A stretch of DNA of 64,000 nucleotides from Clitopilus passeckerianus. Taxonomy: Eukaryota > Basidiomycota > Agaricomycetes > Agaricales > Entolomataceae. The DNA lies in assembly GCA_944990035.1 (NCBI GenBank), contig CALYLX010000077.1:310001-374000 (forward strand), written 5' to 3'. Positions within the stretch are counted from its first letter, which is position 1, and every line of letters begins with the position of its first letter. This document shows, one piece after another, positions 11,363-23,487 of the stretch. The translations under genes were made by a program, and so were the position numbers. Below the pieces are notes generated by a model. The model had not been told where the DNA came from. It was given only the letters and a program-made list of their open reading frames with translations, and ran no database searches.

Positions 11363-11902
11363 ATGTCCGCCATCGACGTCCAAGTCGCCGGATTCGGCTG
11401 GCACGGCCCCAAACGAATCCCAATCCCAATCGGGCTCCTCCCCTTCCTAGCCAACCAACGCCACAATGACGATGACGACCCCTTCCAGCACCAAGGTCCC
11501 GGTCCCCAAATCGTCTCCCCACCAGCCGAACCTACACGTCTCTACACCGCCGAACAACAACAAGCCGCCAGCTCGACCGTTTTGCAGGCTGTGATCCTCC
11601 AAACGTTCATTCAGGACCTGAATAACCTCCCGGGGCTTCCGCTTGGGACGAGGAATGAGATGTTGGGGCATATACGGGCGATATATGATTTGTTGGTGCG
11701 GAATGGGGAGATGGTGGTTGTGGCGGGGAGGGAGATGCATTTGGATCTGGGTGCGGTGAGGGATGCGTTGGCGGGTTATAGGTTGGGGATTTGGCCGGTT
11801 AATTTGCCGGATGCGTTTCAGAGTATTTTGCATGAGTTGGATCGGTTGGCGGATTTGGTGGATGCGTTGCTTAATACGTTTAATGGTGTTCATTATTCTT
11901 AG
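11363..11902 (+). CDS. Hypothetical 179-aa protein, single exon
   Basis: Uninterrupted frame from ATG to stop with no signal peptide or clear transmembrane segment. The first ~65 residues are polar and Pro/Asp-rich (HNDDDDPFQHQGPGP). The rest is probably helical, with heptad-like Leu/Val spacing (LQAVILQTFIQDLNNLPGL and LHELDRLADLVDALLNTF). I do not recognise the family. It lies between the two diverged direct repeats R1 and R2, so it may have been bracketed by a duplication. A promoter-like TATA lies about 135 bp upstream. Coding confidence rests on length, start context (aaaATGTCC) and the amphipathic helices. Confidence 0.5.
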   Translation: MSAIDVQVAGFGWHGPKRIPIPIGLLPFLANQRHNDDDDPFQHQGPGPQIVSPPAEPTRLYTAEQQQAASSTVLQAVILQTFIQDLNNLPGLPLGTRNEMLGHIRAIYDLLVRNGEMVVVAGREMHLDLGAVRDALAGYRLGIWPVNLPDAFQSILHELDRLADLVDALLNTFNGVHYS

Positions 11903-11934
11903 GAGTGGAGGGTTGTAAGTAGGCGTAGGCGACA

Positions 11935-12365
11935 TTGTTATATATTTATTCTGAACGAGGTAATGAAGTGAGAAAGTATTGGGGATGGCTCTTCTTCCCG
12001 GAGCTGCGTGGTAAAAAAGTCTATTCCCATAACCTTCATCAGTGGTCGGGTTTGAACCCAACGCTCCTCGGTCTCAGCACTCAGCGCAGGCACTAATCGC
12101 GAGGGCAAGCTACAGGTCCCCCACTGGTACTTCGTATGCATGTGGAGGGATTGGACATATAATAGATTACACCCATTTCCCAGAACTCAACATTCAATCG
12201 AGAAGTTGAAGCAGGAGTCGAGCGAGAGTTCAAACGTTCAAGTTCAGGCCTCAGGCTTCAAAAATCAATTCAAAGTCAAGTATTTCCTGACCGGCTCGGT
12301 ACCGGCCCGAAAATGACTAAGCTATCGGTTGCAACATATGCGGAAATATTTCCCCACGCATGAGC
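11935..12365 (-). repeat. SINE-like dispersed repeat, copy 2
   Basis: Partner of 5995-6400, retaining a better Pol III head: on the minus strand CCAGTGGGGGACC through GGGTTCAAACCC to GACCACTG at about 12039-12130. The distal block (ccggcccgaaaatgactaag, tatcggttgcaacatatgcgg) matches copies 1 and 3. Confidence 0.55.
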
Positions 12366-12459
12366 TGGATCTCCTCTCCCACTCCGTTGGGGAACATTGG
12401 GGTACTTGCAAGGCGAACGAAGGGTGTGCTGTTAGCCTTCGTGTTCAAGGTATGGACCC

Positions 12460-12975
12460 AAAGTTAATCATGCATATGAAGCTATAGCTAAAGTCGGTTT
12501 TCAGCTATTTTGTTACAGAACACGCAAGTTCAAATGACTTGCAAATGACTTTTTCGCCTGCTCCTGCTTCCTATGGCCTCGACCAAATCTGGTAGATTTC
12601 TGGAGTAACTCTGGTATGTATAGGATATCTCTTGGCTGTGTGCTTGTATCTCTGACCCTTGGATGCAGGACCGTCCATCGTTATCGCCAGAAAGAGCCAT
12701 ATATCAAGTGCAAATGCCATAACACGAGCAAAGGGTTCAAAACCTCTTCGTACCCATTCCGAGCTTTCTCCCTCCTCGTCAAGCCTCCAGGAGCTATGGC
12801 CCGTCTACGATACCAGGCCACGACCCATAATTCTCGGTTGATTACGGAATGCGGCGGTTCCGCCTCACCTGCACCCACCTTTGGCCCTCATGTAGTCTTC
12901 CGATGAATCTCGACATCCGAGATACGGAATCCAACACCAGCACCACCCTCGCCTAGTAGCGAGCTAGCACAGGCC
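12460..12975 (+). repeat. Direct repeat R2, partner of 10130-10640
   Basis: See R1. The coding-like part runs 12616-12906 and ends FGPHVVFR-stop against FGPPVVFR-stop in R1. Confidence 0.5.
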
Positions 12976-15900
12976 TCCTTCCTATTTTCCAACATCCTGT
13001 ATCCCCACATCCGCTCTCACGCGAACATGCTCCGTACCCTCCCAGCATGAACCAAACATACAACCCATTCGAGCTACGGTCGTTAAGCTGCATACATCGA
13101 TGTACCAGCACAGTCCACGGCATCGATGCCCTATCTTCCCACCCAGAACGACGCGTTTACGAGTTGGTCTCACACCTGCTCGTGCTTAACATGGCCCAAA
13201 TGTGCGCATATATTCGTGATGGCTAGGCCTTGCTGAGGAAAGGCTGTCTGTGGAGGATGGCGTGGACGGTGTTGATGTATGCATATGGGGCATGTGGTGG
13301 ATGGTCAATCAAGAGGTCGTGGGTGGGGATGTCGATGAATTACAAGCCGATGAAGATGTTACGTATGACTGTATGTGAATCCTCGTTTCCCCTCCTTCCC
13401 ATCGCTGGACCAAGCACCACGTCCTGAAGGTGCTGCTGTTCCTACGGCACAACCTGGGGAAGAACGTCAATACAGCAGGATGTATGGAACGACAAGAAAC
13501 CTCATGGTCATACCCCGACATTCTCTCTCTCATAATCTTCCCGCCCACACAACCAACCAGCTGCCCACCATCATCTCTGCATGTGTTCCCAGAGCTCGAA
13601 CCCCTCTTCTCCGTCATAGAAGTTTGGGCTATCTCATGCATATCCGGGACGACCGCAAATCCACAAAATATTGCACCAACGGCAGATGCGAGCACATACT
13701 CTCCACCACTGCCTTCACCAATTGCCAACCTCGTTCTCAGCGCTGAAATCCAGGTCCTCCTGGTGGATGGTCAATAAATGGCTTACGGGTCGTAGTGGGG
13801 ATGCCGAAGCATTGCTGTCCAAATGCATACGTGGGACCACCGGGTGTTCCTCTCCCTTCCGTGGCTGCACCAAGCACCACCTGCTGAAAGTGTCGTTGTT
13901 TCTGTCGCGAGGCGTGGGCAGGAACGTCAATATCAGCGGGATATACAGAACGACAAGATACCCATATGGCCGTACCTCGACCTACCCTCCCCCATAACCC
14001 TTTCAGCACCCAACACGATTGTATCCTCTCCACCTCTTCCCCAGCAACTACCTGCTTCGTACTCAGGAATGAAATCCAGTTTCTCCAAAGTCCTGCTTGC
14101 GATGTTACGAATCCTCAACGACGATGTTGAACGCAGTCACCACCGTACTTGAGCCAGCACCAGCACCAGCACCTGTAACCGCTCACCCACCACGACGTAC
14201 AGCTGGTACGATTTGTGCGAAGCTGGAGCTATAGCAGAGGCAGAAGGAAAGGTCCTTGCCCGGTGGGAACGTCAGCTGAGGGTGTAGTGGTTATATTCGC
14301 CCACGTCCCGAATGTTATTACCAACCAACCTCCCTTTTTCTGGAACTTCCACCATCCACCAATCTTCTGCGATATTGGAGACATCAACTACACCCATCAT
14401 CGTTCACATGGCGAAACTCGACGGGAAGGACAATAACTTCCGTGGTGCGACCAATAGCAGCCGAGGATGCGGCTACCCACGACGACGACGACGTGCAGCT
14501 CCTTAGAACTCGTCGCAGCAGCAGCAGCACTCATGCTAGCATACCAACTTTCGTCAACATGCGGCATTGGCGCACCAGCCGTTTCCCGTCTTCCTGGAAT
14601 ACCTAGCAGATGGCCGGCGTACGCGTAATCCTTGTATCCTGGGAGGGAGGAATTACCCTGTAGCAGCAGCAGCCACAGCATCCGTACCCGATTGTGGCCC
14701 CGATCCATGTACCAAGTTCCTGCGATATAGAGGCGTTAACTACGCTGCATCCTACTCCCACCAACCATGGAAAAGAGGTCGCAGCTGCTGCAGTGGTACC
14801 ACCAACAGGGGCCGAAGCTGAGGCATTCGCCTTGTTGACCCAGGACGACGTATAATTCCTCAAACTCGAGGGATTTACTATACGGCGAACATGCAATCAC
14901 TCAGCAGCAGTAGCAACGGGAACAACAACAACACTTGCCGGGAATACCGATATTCGTCTACCTGGGCCATTGACGTACCAGCCGCATCCCGTCCCCCTGG
15001 AATACCCATCATATGCATACCTATCGCCTATGGGGACCAATTGGGAACAGCAGCAGCCGCATCCTCACATCTAAATCTCCACCATCTGGAGTCGTGTTCG
15101 TCTTGCGCTTGTTCAACATTACGAAGGGGATACCCACCTCTACATCATCAGGATCATCCACGACCATCCATCACCCACACATATTCTCGCTGCCACTGCT
15201 GCCGCCGAAGCAAGAACGCAGAAGGTTTCAACTTGGCGGGCCTTGACCTTCGCTACCCTGCTCAAGAACATCTGGAACGCGACGACCTCCCTTCCTCTCT
15301 TGTATCACGCCTCTGGTGCTGGGGATGCAGTAAAGAGGGTTGATCCAGGCTCTCCAAGAACCGGGGGCCTGTGATGCGGGTTGTGGGTGCAGGATGGGGG
15401 AATATGCCGTTGGGCTGTATTAGAGGAAGTTTGGGTCGATTCAGAGGCGGATGAGGAATGTTTGGAAGGGAATGGAAAGCATCCTCGGTTGTGCGAGAAT
15501 CAACGTCAACCTGCGTTCTGCGACTTCAAGGGCCGACCGAAGACAAGCGCCAAACCGGAACCTATCATGCTATCATCATCGCTGCGGTGGAGAAATGGTC
15601 CAGCTTTCTCGGTAGCACAGCTATCTCGTTCAAGAGCAAAAGCTAGAAACTCGACTCCTACCTCTACTACCCCTCATCTTCCTCCTGCCCACTGGTCTGC
15701 TCTACGATTCCCAACTATCTTATGGGAAAGCAACAGTGGCAGCAACGGCAGAAACACCAGCAATGGCCCCAGACACGTTACATACCCCTGCAGCTGCTCC
15801 AGCTGCCGTTCTCCATCCACAATGTTCGAAATTCGTGAAACTGGTACTAGCCCTCAACGAACTGCATCAACAGTTCCCGGCTTCCCCTCTCCGGTCATCC

Positions 15901-17823
15901 ACTGGCTGCTTGCTGTACCTGTCGTCATCAAGGATGAAGGATGTTAGAAGTGCAGCAGCTATGTCATGACCCGATTCCACCGCGGTCAGAAGAGAACATG
16001 CAGATATTCTCAACCAGCTGGGAATCAAGGTCGTTCTGCGTTCTGCAATTTCAAGCACCGACGGATGATACATACTGGATTGGATTGCTGGTTCATCCAC
16101 GACCATCCTTTCATGCCTTATCATTCATCTTCGTCGTTGTCGACGCTGGACGGGAGGGAATACGACCCTGTTCTTCAAACCTTGCCGTAATGCGCTGCCC
16201 TTGTTCAAGAATCCAAGCACGAAATCCGACAGCCTCCCCTGGCCCACGTCCCCTCCCCGCTCTCTGTCCTACCCAAGCGATTCCCGAAGGTCCTCAGGAA
16301 AACTATTAGCAGCAGCAATGAGACTAGCCGCGTCATATGGAGCCATAGCTGCTACAGCTCCCCACTTCCATTTCCAACTTTCAACTTTGGAAATTCGTGA
16401 AATAGGGTCTCGTCGTAAACGAACCGTATTAGCCGTTCCTGGCCTCCCACTTCCCGCCGGCCAACTGCTCGTTGCACTGGTCGTCAACGATGGAGGATGG
16501 AGGATGTTCAGCAGGTGCACCACAGCGCAATTCTACCTACCCAGATATAGCGACGGACGAGGATCGTCGAGGATTGCACATTCTCCTCCCCTACCCAAGA
16601 CCATGCCTATTCACGCCTTGGCCCCTTCGGATATCTGTACCCGCAATCCGGGATGCATTCCATGCACACCACCTATACCTGAGCTCTAGGCCTTCAGGTC
16701 TGGAAGTCGAGACGCGCAGCCCGCCTAGGATCAATGGAAATGTTGAGCTCAGCTGGTTGGAGGTCAAAGTTGTTGGTTGAGGATCAAAGGAGGATGCGAG
16801 GATGGCGAGGGTATGGAGAAAAGCACAAGAAGGTGGAGCGAGGCTGGGAGCAAGACCTGGCGTAGCAGTCAAAGCTGGAGGCTCTACCTATTCCTCGACA
16901 CATACCACGAAGGGACGGAGGCAGACGACCACACGGGATGTACGAACATTACAACCTCATACCCCAGTCCCAGCGTTATTGCCCTGCTTCTCAACCCAAG
17001 ATGTCCAGATGGTCAACCGTATCCTCGCGAATGCTACTACCAAATTCAAGCATTCGTGTGGGGCATCAAGCCCATCTTCCTCTACCCCATTCTCATACTG
17101 TCACCCGCGATGCAGGCCTTGTTGCTGCCATTACTGCGCTGCTGGGAGAATTACACCCTGCGGCCTCGGTTTCGCGCAACCAGAACCTTCGACATGTCCT
17201 CCGAATTCTGGAGCTCTAGTCTCCCGAAGAAAGTGGATATACGAATCACGCGTCTCCGAGCCAAGAAGTACAATCCTCTTCTGCATCACCTTCCCCCCGG
17301 GTCCAATGTCGACATTTGCCTGCACATTCCGAGCCGACGGCATTTGCCTCCTTCAGCTGTGGTCCTGCAGTGGACACTCTCATCCGGGTACTTCGCCTAC
17401 GCCAGGCGCAGTCGTCCCCATTCAAATGAGCGGCGGTGGTTACGGCCAAGCGACTCTTGGTTGGAAGGAACAAGGGGCCGTGAGCGTTGAACGCTATGGA
17501 CGGGGGAGCTCCAGTATGACGAGGACGATTAGAAGGAGATGGCGACGAGGAGCCAATCGACTCTTCATTCACCTATTTCGAAGCAAGCTTGGGTTCAATC
17601 CTGCTTAGCCATGGACCTGTAGTACGTATTCGAACGTTCAAGATTTCTTGCTTCTAGCACGTTACAATAGCTATAAATTTTGTTTAACTCTGCATTCCCG
17701 TGTATAATTTGCAGCCATTTGATGTATACTATACAAGCCCGTAAGTAGATTAATGTAACGTAGCGTAAGAACCCTCAGTAAAATGAACAGCGTATATGTA
17801 CAGATAATAGCCATGGCTTATGT
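12976..17823. repeat. Degenerate tandem repeats of a decayed Pro/Ser/Gln-rich sequence
   Basis: No intact gene is supported although many frames are open. Internal repeats are visible as translated echoes: around 13420 and 13890 (EERQYSR versus QERQYQR, 470 bp apart), around 15500 and 16030 (QPAFCDFKGR versus RSAFCNFKHR), and around 15830 and 16370 (FEIRETG with VPGFPSPV versus LEIREIG with VPGLPLP, about 540 bp apart). Frames shift between units. CAG-type microsatellites occur near 14515 and 15045. The long frames 16777-17490 and 16802-17608 overlap each other and neither looks protein-like. I read this as a repeat-expanded coding sequence or mobile element that has decayed. Confidence 0.4.
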
Positions 17824-19590
17824 TTAAACAGTATCGAGCGTAACTTTCGGTGGTGGTCGCCCGAATACGAGATCGTTTCCCGAATCTCCGTCGCTTTCGT
17901 GACTCGGCCCACGGCCACAGTCTTGGGTACCGTCGTATACGCTGGAACTTGGGATTCTGAACTTGGGAATATCCCCTGTCACTTCGTCTGCAGTGGATTC
18001 ATCGCCAAGTTGGCCTTCGAAGTCGTCCAGCTAGAAGAGAAGAGGTCTTGTCAGCAGAGAGAAATTGGAGATGGAAGGATGACTTACGACTTGTGTGGTA
18101 TTGGATCTCTGCATCCCTTCTCGCAGTTTCCTCCTTACAATAAGGGTATCCATAAGAGTCTGCGTAGAAAGCTCAGTTCGTGCAGACAGGGAAGGACGAC
18201 AAAACACATACCAGGGTGTATACCCGTCCTAGTGGGAGGGAGAAAAAGGCGTATAGGTTGCTTGAGTTCGTGCCGAATGAAACTAGGTGCAAGCATGAGC
18301 CGACGTATTTAGAGGTACGGGTAGCACAACGTACGATATGTGGCCAAGCTGGCGATAGCGAAACAAGTTGCTGGTATACCAGTTTGCAGTGCCCGCCTGA
18401 GGAGCTTCTTCAGCGCCCAGTCCGTTCGTCGGTTCCCAGTCTTGGAGGCAATGAAGGCCCAGGATAGTGATGCTGGAAAACACGTTAAGAGGCAACGCGA
18501 GGGATGGAAAAAGATAACGAACTTGTAATGGTAACATCTGTAGCAGCTTGGAATACCAGCCATGGTATACAGATATATTTCAGCCCAGCAATCTCGGAGA
18601 GCCTGGATGCATGGTCAGCAAGGAGGTCTGTCGGGAATAAGATGGACTCACGAGCTGATATGGAATGCCCTGAACATATGGAGAAAGAAGCCTTTGGTGA
18701 GCGGATGGACGAGGCAGGAGAGACGGACCATACTTTGCGCCAGCTGCAATGGCGAAGGAACAGGTGGTTAGGCTGAGAGCCATGATGAGACCATAGAGGT
18801 ATAAGTTTCGCGTGAGTTTGAATGCTCTACGGTACGGACGTCAGTAGGGGTAAGCAGGATTGAAGCAAAGGACCAACCTCGTGGCCAGAAATGCCTGGGT
18901 GATGAAGGCCGGAATGACTTCGAGTATTGGGGTTAGCATGTACGCCCATAGTGGATCTGGATATGAAGGATGAGGTGGGTGGTTCCAAAGATATGGAGGC
19001 GAAAATCTCACAGTCGAGCATGTCTGGTCGTGTGTAGTTCTGTATGCCAATCGAGGCTTAGATGAGAAACAGAAGCTCGAACAGCAAGGAGAGTGTACCA
19101 ATAGAACCATACGACATATAAGATCCTAAGGAACATCACACTTAGCTGAGCTCATCAGAATGGAGGAATAAACCGAACTTACAAGCAACTATGTGCCCCG
19201 TCGACTATGGCCAGTATGCTTACGAGACCCCTACGTTGAGATTCTGTTCAGTGACCTTGAGGAACGTGGCTTGGGGGCCACACATACTTCAGCCAAAGAG
19301 GGTCCCCGAATTCTGAAAAGTAACATAGTCAGGACGAGTGTACCGGCCCTTCGAAGTGCATGCACTTACTTCCGTAGAAATAAACGGCGAATTGGAAAGA
19401 AGTCAGGCCAAAAAGGAAGGTGTTCACTGCAGTCACAATCAAGCCTTGAACTTGTGTTTTACGCGGAAGAAAAAACGAACGGACGGCGCTAAGTAGAAGT
19501 GTCCCTAAGAATTACAGCCAGATATCAGCGCGGTGCCGGAAACTCATGGTGTAAGAACATACCAAGTAACCATGAATAATCTTCGCTCAT
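17824..19590 (-). CDS. Seven-helix membrane protein, DUF6534-like
   Basis: A many-exon gene starting MSEDYSWLLG at 19590. Supported exons: 19590-19563, 19504-19370, 19312-19288, 19230-19183, 19140-19113, 19039-19012, 18956-18878, 18826-18734, 18669-18652, 18602-18571, 18472-18335, 18282-18212, 18159-18088 and 18030-17824; about 333 aa. The order of landmarks fits the basidiomycete DUF6534 family: TLLLSAVRSFF, GDPLWLK, PLWAYMLTPILEVIPAFITQ, AFKLTRNLYLYGLIMALSL, LSEIAGLKYI, SLSWAFIASKTGNRRTDW and ALQTGIPATCFAIASLATY, then a polar acidic tail. Intron 10 (98 bp) may hide a further 15-nt exon at about 18521-18537. The family is a fungal multi-pass membrane group of unknown function, plausibly sensory. 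Confidence 0.75.
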
Positions 19591-20896
19591 CTTGCTGCGT
19601 TGCGAGGCGCTGGGTGAGTTGAAGGAGAGTGCTAAGTGGGGTGGTGAGGAGGTGAGTGTTGAATGTCAAGCGTGAAAGGTGGCGTTGACTGGGGTACCAC
19701 CATTTTCGACGCCGCTGAACGAGTTTCCAGCCAATTCAGTGGACCAAAAGGGCATCAAGGGACCCAATGGAAATTAGCGTATGTGTCACGGCTCATGTCA
19801 GCCAAGGGAGCCGAGCCAAGGATCACGCGATCAAATCTCCTCCAGGGTTTGACCCTTTAAGTTTAGACGACTGGCAGAATGGAACCATTTCATTCCAACC
19901 GAGAAAACGAAGTGCGCAAAAGAAGAGATTTCATGAATTAATGAAATATACGAAGGGAGACCATTCCATGGAGAATCGCACTTCTCCGGTTGTTCTTCCA
20001 GAGCAACCAGTTTGCCACATTGATTTCCAATCCCCCACCCTCGTTTCGATCTGGCAGAGGTAGAATTTGGTTCCGAGGGACCTTGTACCGACAAATTTGA
20101 GTTTTAGAACTTCCCTGTGCAAAGCCATCAGATCGACACCCAACTGTATTAATAGCTCGACGACGCAACTCAGCGCTTGATTGCGCTACAAGCCAACGCA
20201 AGGAAACTCACTGTCTGATCAAAATCGTCCACCTCTCAGAGTCTCAGTGTTCGATTTCTTCAACCAGTATGTAATTCCATTCGACTGTGTCCTTTGGTGT
20301 TAGGCCGAGAAGTTCGGCCCGCAGGGACTGATTTGGCAGTCCCACTGGTGTCAAGGAAATCTACCCAAATACATACGCAAAGCAAGCAACCAGGTACACG
20401 GCAAACTCGACCCCGGCAATCATCCAGGTGATCTTCAGAGTCGACTGCACCTCAAGCAATCAATGCGCCAGAAGCATTCCTGGGAGCTGGAGGCTGCTAA
20501 GACGAAATAGACTTGAGGGATCTTCCTAGCATTATGTAGGCTTTAAGCAAACGTGGGCAGGGGATGTATTAACTGACTTTATCTACGTGCGGAATATAGG
20601 TAATCTATAATTTACTAGAAATACAGTTGGCGGGGGTTTGCGAGTCCAATATCAATCGATGGGGGTGTGCACTCTGAAGTCCAAAGGTCCAATGATAACT
20701 ATAACTGAGGGATGAGCGAAAAGCCGGAAGGAAAAACCAGGGACAGCAAGACGATAGCAAGAAACACTGATACAATGAGGAGTCGTGAAGGAAAATGCGA
20801 CCGGAGGCGAGAGAGGCTGCGTTGGCGCCCTCATGTATGTTGCCAGATTGGGACAAGAAAAGCAAGAATCCAAAGCATTGAAAGCAAATGTCTCAA
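19591..20896. other. Intergenic, no gene recognised
   Basis: Only short overlapping frames without motifs. 19591-19760 is the promoter side of the minus-strand gene; 20600-20896 is presumably the 3' flank of the next minus-strand gene. Confidence 0.5.
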
Positions 20897-21683
20897 TCAG
20901 AAGAGATGGAGCGACCAGGATCCATCTTGGTTTAGGGATAGCCCTTGGAAGCGGCAAGATCCGACAAAATCAACTCGCCTAACGCCCTCAAGGCGATCAA
21001 AGCGACAGGACTCGATGCGACTTTTGTGTCGCATTTTGAGATGGGAGACCAGGTCCTGGGGTAAGGTATGAATGAACGCACTCTCGACAGGTGCTTGAAA
21101 CTGCTGAAACACTGAGAAAAGTATGTCATACGCTGAAATCCCGTTAGGATTCCTGACGTCGAAAGACCAGCTCAGGTAACTCGTTCTGACATAGATGCGC
21201 AATGTCGCGACGTGCTGAGGGAACCTTAGGCCTGCAAAGGCATTAGACGGCGGAAATCTCAAGTCATATGTCGTATTGGGAGGGAGCTGCCAATGTGAAG
21301 GTGACAAAGATGAAGACGTTGTACTCGGGGTAGGGAACGATCCATCTAAATGGGATGAACATCAGCAACGTGATCAAGGAGATAACAGTCGTGGAATACT
21401 GACTCAGGCTCACTGCCGGACTACCGGAGTGGTTGGACGGGGCTGAGGAGGCGGGATATACAGATGGCGGAGAGATGGACGGAGGGTACGGCGCATAAGG
21501 GGAGTGGACGGAAGGTGCGCAAATCGAGGCAGCGTGGTGGGACGGCGCATGCAAGGAGGGAGCGGTCGTCGGAACGGTTCCCCATGTAGAGATATGCGTG
21601 GATGCGACGCTCTGTGGCGAGTGCGTAAGATCCCCAGCATACGATTTTGAAGGTGAATAGTAGTACGACGGAGGGCCGGACAT
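20897..21683 (-). CDS. DUF6699-like protein with Pro/Ser/Tyr-rich N terminus
   Basis: Two exons, 21683-21404 and 21345-20897, joined by a 58-bp intron; 242 aa. Residues 1-110 are low-complexity Pro/Ser/Tyr/His (MSGPPSYYYSPSKSYAGD). The C-terminal half matches the layout of the basidiomycete DUF6699 domain: SWSFDVRNPNGISAYDILFS, then an 'RVDFVGSCRF' strand and a final DGSWSLHLF. No catalytic motif is visible and the family has no known function. Alternative extension upstream of 21683 is possible because the frame on this strand stays open, but MSGPP is the natural family-like start. Confidence 0.72.
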
Positions 21684-22449
21684 GTCGAATTGATGAGGAG
21701 CGGGGAGGGGTCACCGTACAAAGGGCCGAGCACGCTGGTGATTGGGGCGAGGGCGGGCGGCGGTAGGAATCGAGGGCGATGTGGGAGTTGGTTTGAGTCA
21801 TTTCTCGCTTGGGGGTTATAAAGGGCGGTTTGTTGAATACAATCAACAAAGTGTGAGCGCCTATCCCGCCTACCCACGATTGGCCAGAAGCACCGACGCT
21901 GTCATATGCGCCTGCCAAATACAGAAAAGCGCTTGCTTGTGATTGGATGGGTAACTCGGCAAAGTCACAAGGTGGCTCGAAAACGTAACCGGGACCGACA
22001 TATGAGTCAATTGGTGCGCCCACATTACCGAACTGGGTCAAACCAAGGTACCAAATCAGTCGTTGATGAGTCGGGCGAACGTCGGCATTACCATATAAAG
22101 TAAGGGCGGATGCCACCTTCTGATACGAGCCGCCGACTCGCGCGCTTCTGCTGATGGATGTTGAAAATGTGCCAAAACAGGCCAAATGTGGGGTGAATAT
22201 GAATGGAAATGACACGTTGAGCTTCACAACCATCGACTTCTCTACTCCTTGAGGTGTAGAACCTCCTTGAAACTGGAAACACACTCAACAGCCTGCCGAA
22301 CAAGGAAGATTCGGACCTTCTGTACGAGTAGTACGTGCTTTAGACCTCTTATTCGGGGATCGGAGAATGTTGTTACTGTGCCTCAGAGTCAATACTCGTT
22401 ATTAGTATCTGATAATCTGCGACTTTCGTTCGGAGCGAACAAGATAGAC
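21684..22449. other. Intergenic; open minus-strand frame without support
   Basis: A 287-codon minus-strand frame (21421-22284) overlaps the first exon of the DUF6699-like gene in another phase. It has no recognisable domain and I treat it as chance. Otherwise nothing seen. Confidence 0.4.
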
Positions 22450-23085
22450 TCATTTCCTTGCTTCGGGCCTTCTTTCCTCCATCTGTACGACCACCTGCTT
22501 CATAACCTCAGGATCCGGCATCGCCTCCGTTTGAGCCGCATCCTTGACCGGTAACATCCAATCGCATCTATCTTTTACAAAATCTGAGAATTAAACCCAA
22601 TTGTCAGAACCGATGAAGATGCCTAGTGGTGTAAATTTAAGAGCCTCACATTCTCCGATAACAGGCAGGGTTTTCGAGATGCTGAAGTTACCTGCCTGGA
22701 CACACAGAGTAGGTCCGAACCCGGTTGACTTGTGGGCTATCGGGGATCCGCAGGATTCACAGAAAATCCGGGTAACTGCCCGTAGATACTGGGATTAGCC
22801 GGGTTTTGCTGCAGGATAGGCAGGTACCTGTATTCCCGTTTGCTGCCTTGGTCTGATACTCCTTCGTCCGTCCCGTAATATTCACATCGCTCTGAAATAC
22901 GACAAAGTTAGTACTGAATGTACTGCCGCTCGTATGACGGCAATCAAGGCAATGGCATATCATCTAGCTAGATATTCAGACATTTACCACTTGGAAAATG
23001 TTTTCCAACGTACCTGGTCTCGGATTTCCCCGGTTATGACGACCTCAGTCGCTCCACACAGACAGGCGCCTTCCACTCGTGGCAT
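22450..23085 (-). CDS. GFA/CENP-V family zinc-binding protein, copy 1
   Basis: Four exons: 23085-23014, 22963-22828, 22775-22650 and 22583-22450; 155 aa. Zinc-ligand cysteines in the family order are present: CLCG, CHCLDC (with RHTSGS after it) and CESCGSPI. The family is named for glutathione-dependent formaldehyde-activating enzyme, but most members act as small Mss4-like zinc proteins of unknown substrate. Exons 2 and 3 are 136 and 126 nt, exactly as in the three other copies in this window (45581, 60526, 61796), so all share one ancestral gene structure. This copy has a longer C-terminal tail (VKDRCDWMLPVKD onward) than the others. Probably cytosolic; no signal peptide. Confidence 0.85.
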
Positions 23086-23487
23086 CTTAGACACAGTTGA
23101 CTATGATTTGGAGAGGAGTTGCCTTGTTAGCAGAAACAACTTCTGTAATAGGTATTTTATATGCGTTTTGAACGTTGGGAAGTGGTTCGATCGCCAAGCC
23201 CTAGTGACTTACTCATCAGTTTGCGAGTCGGAGTGCGTGTGTGAGCGAGCGAGCGAGTGAACGTCAACTAGGTGGACGAATCTTGGAAGGGAGTTAGTGT
23301 GCCGGAAGAATCCGTTCGGACGTCGCGCCAGTACTGAGACTTGTACGGTGAAGGACATTCTTGATTTTCAGAGAAAATAATGAACAAGACATGTATTCTC
23401 GTATTCTATGGAGCCATTCGATCATCTAATAGTCTTATAAACTATTCTACAGCTCGCTATCTAAATATGAGTTTGACAGAAAGGCGA

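Noticed and set aside
11447..12061. 204-codon minus-strand frame
   Set aside because: Antisense of the 179-aa gene plus flank; biased composition and no motif.
16777..17608. Two long overlapping plus-strand frames (237 and 268 codons)
   Set aside because: They conflict with each other, lie in a degenerate repeat tract and show no protein-like motif.
21421..22284. 287-codon open frame on the minus strand upstream of the DUF6699-like gene
   Set aside because: Overlaps the first coding exon in another phase, has no domain or signal, and the composition looks non-coding in its distal half.
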